Below the pieces are notes generated by a model. It was not told the origin of the DNA. It saw only the letters and a program-made list of their open reading frames with translations, and did not search any database. A stretch of DNA of 5,726 nt from Candidatus Vogelbacteria bacterium (GTDB taxonomy: Bacteria; Patescibacteriota; Minisyncoccia; Phycocordibacterales; XYD1-FULL-46-19), in NCBI GenBank assembly GCA_026395035.1, contig JAPLZN010000055.1, positions 1 through 5,726 on the forward strand, written 5' to 3'. Positions within the stretch are counted from its first letter, which is position 1. Each line of letters begins with the position of its first letter. A program made the position numbers and the translations under genes. Below are positions 5,068 through 5,726 of this stretch, piece after piece.

Positions 5068-5285
5068 TCAAGTTAGATGCCTGGTTTCCGGTTGGGGAAC
5101 GGGAACGGGAGCGGGGATGGCGGGAGAGGTGGGGTTGTTGTCCTGCTCGGCGGGAGGGATGACCGGTACGGGCGCTACGCCGGTGGTGAGGGCGAGTTCC
5201 ACGAAGAAGGTACTACCTTTACCTTTGCCCTCCGATTCGGCCCAAATCTTGCCCTGGTGGGCGTCCATAATCTGCTTGGCGACAT
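5068..5285 (-). repeat. Direct repeat, intact copy (partner of 1833-2048)
   Basis: This is the 3' end of the kinase gene, repeated about 3.2 kb away in the same orientation. Between 5285 and about 5140 the two copies are nearly identical apart from the two-base indel at 5215-5221. From there to the stop codon identity drops to roughly 70%. Both copies stop matching right after the GCGACAT at 5279-5285 and 2042-2048. The repeats bracket the AT-rich block 2049-5067. Confidence 0.88.
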
Positions 5286-5726
5286 AGAGGCCTAGGCCGG
5301 TGCCGATGATGTTGGTTTTGGAGGCATCCTCGGCGCGGGAGAATTTTTCAAAGAGATGCGGCATCGTTTCCGGCGCTACACCCACCCCAGTGTCTTTGAC
5401 GGTCACCCGCACGCCTTTTTTGCCATCTTTATCCGTCACACCGGACACTTTAACCGCAATACTCCCCTCCTTGGTATATTTGGTTGAGTTATCAATCAAA
5501 TTGGAAATGACCTGGCTCACCTTACCCTGGTCGGCATAGACTTTGTATTCCGGCGCGTCTTCGTCGTAAGAGAACGATAGGCCCCGGCGTTCAATATTCG
5601 GTTTTTGCTCGCCGATAACATTTTTGACCAGCGTGTTAAAACTCCATTCAGTCAGGTCGTATTTAATCCGCCCGAGTTCAATGCGGGTAATGTTCAAAAA
5701 GTCTTCAATCACCAGCACCAGTTTCT
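5068..5726 (-). CDS. Sensor histidine kinase, C-terminal part (5' end outside window)
   Basis: The frame is open through the right edge; 218 whole codons are visible and the start, sensor region and phosphorylated His lie beyond the window. The visible part begins in the second dimerisation helix (LVIEDFLNITRIELGRI, about 4-20), then the ATPase domain: N box ISNLIDNSTKYT (73-84), G1 DTGVGV (111-116), F box FEKFSR (125-130) and G2 GTGLGL (141-146). All ATP-binding boxes are intact. Such a protein would phosphorylate itself and then a response regulator, none of which is in view. After the fold ends at FFVELAL there is an extra tail of about 39 residues rich in Pro, Val and Ala (180-218), unusual for the family. 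The stop is TGA. The last 218 bases are repeated, degraded, at 1833-2048. The internal GTG at 5718 is not a start. Confidence 0.92.
   Translation of the reverse strand, partial: KLVLVIEDFLNITRIELGRIKYDLTEWSFNTLVKNVIGEQKPNIERRGLSFSYDEDAPEYKVYADQGKVSQVISNLIDNSTKYTKEGSIAVKVSGVTDKDGKKGVRVTVKDTGVGVAPETMPHLFEKFSRAEDASKTNIIGTGLGLYVAKQIMDAHQGKIWAESEGKGKGSTFFVELALTTGVAPVPVIPPAEQDNNPTSPAIPAPVPVPQPETRHLT

Overview
The window looks like a fragment of a small-genome uncultivated bacterium, most likely Candidate Phyla Radiation/Patescibacteria. This is inferred from the compact gene layout, the mix of an S66 peptidase with an HTH-ATPase-STAS-like regulator and a sensor kinase, promoters placed almost on the start codons, and a palindromic repeat of the GTCATTCCCGC type seen in many bacterial genomes. 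Nothing in the sequence proves the taxon. The standard genetic code fits. I see no tRNA, rRNA, CRISPR array, transposase or integrase.

Layout. (1) 1-1611, minus strand: a two-gene unit. A wHTH/HATPase/STAS-like regulator (559-1611) is followed after 22 bases by an S66 (LD-carboxypeptidase/MccF-like) peptidase that leaves the window at base 1. The regulator has a promoter built from three copies of an 11-base motif, and its transcript probably starts at or next to the ATG. (2) 1665-2110: a 446-base stretch without an intact gene. It holds a long palindromic repeat (1723-1794), a frameshifted fragment of a histidine-kinase 3' end (1833-2048), and the promoter of the next gene; I see nothing in 1665-1722. 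(3) 2111-4375, plus strand: an AT-rich set of a SAM methyltransferase, a Nudix hydrolase and a QueC-like PP-loop ATPase. (4) 4424-4897, minus strand: a small RelA/SpoT-type protein convergent with that set, sharing a hairpin terminator with it. (5) 5068-5726, minus strand: the C-terminal half of a sensor histidine kinase that enters from the right edge.

The main structural observation is that the AT-rich four-gene block (2049-5067) lies between two direct copies of the same histidine-kinase 3' end. One copy is in the intact reading frame (5068-5285) and the other is a degraded stub (1833-2048). This is the arrangement expected if a gene block was inserted at, or recombined into, the 3' end of the kinase gene, although no recombinase is visible. 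All four genes in the block belong to families that act on nucleotides or cofactors. The QueC-like and RelA-like members both lack residues normally thought important, so they may do something other than the textbook reaction. A joint function is inference only.
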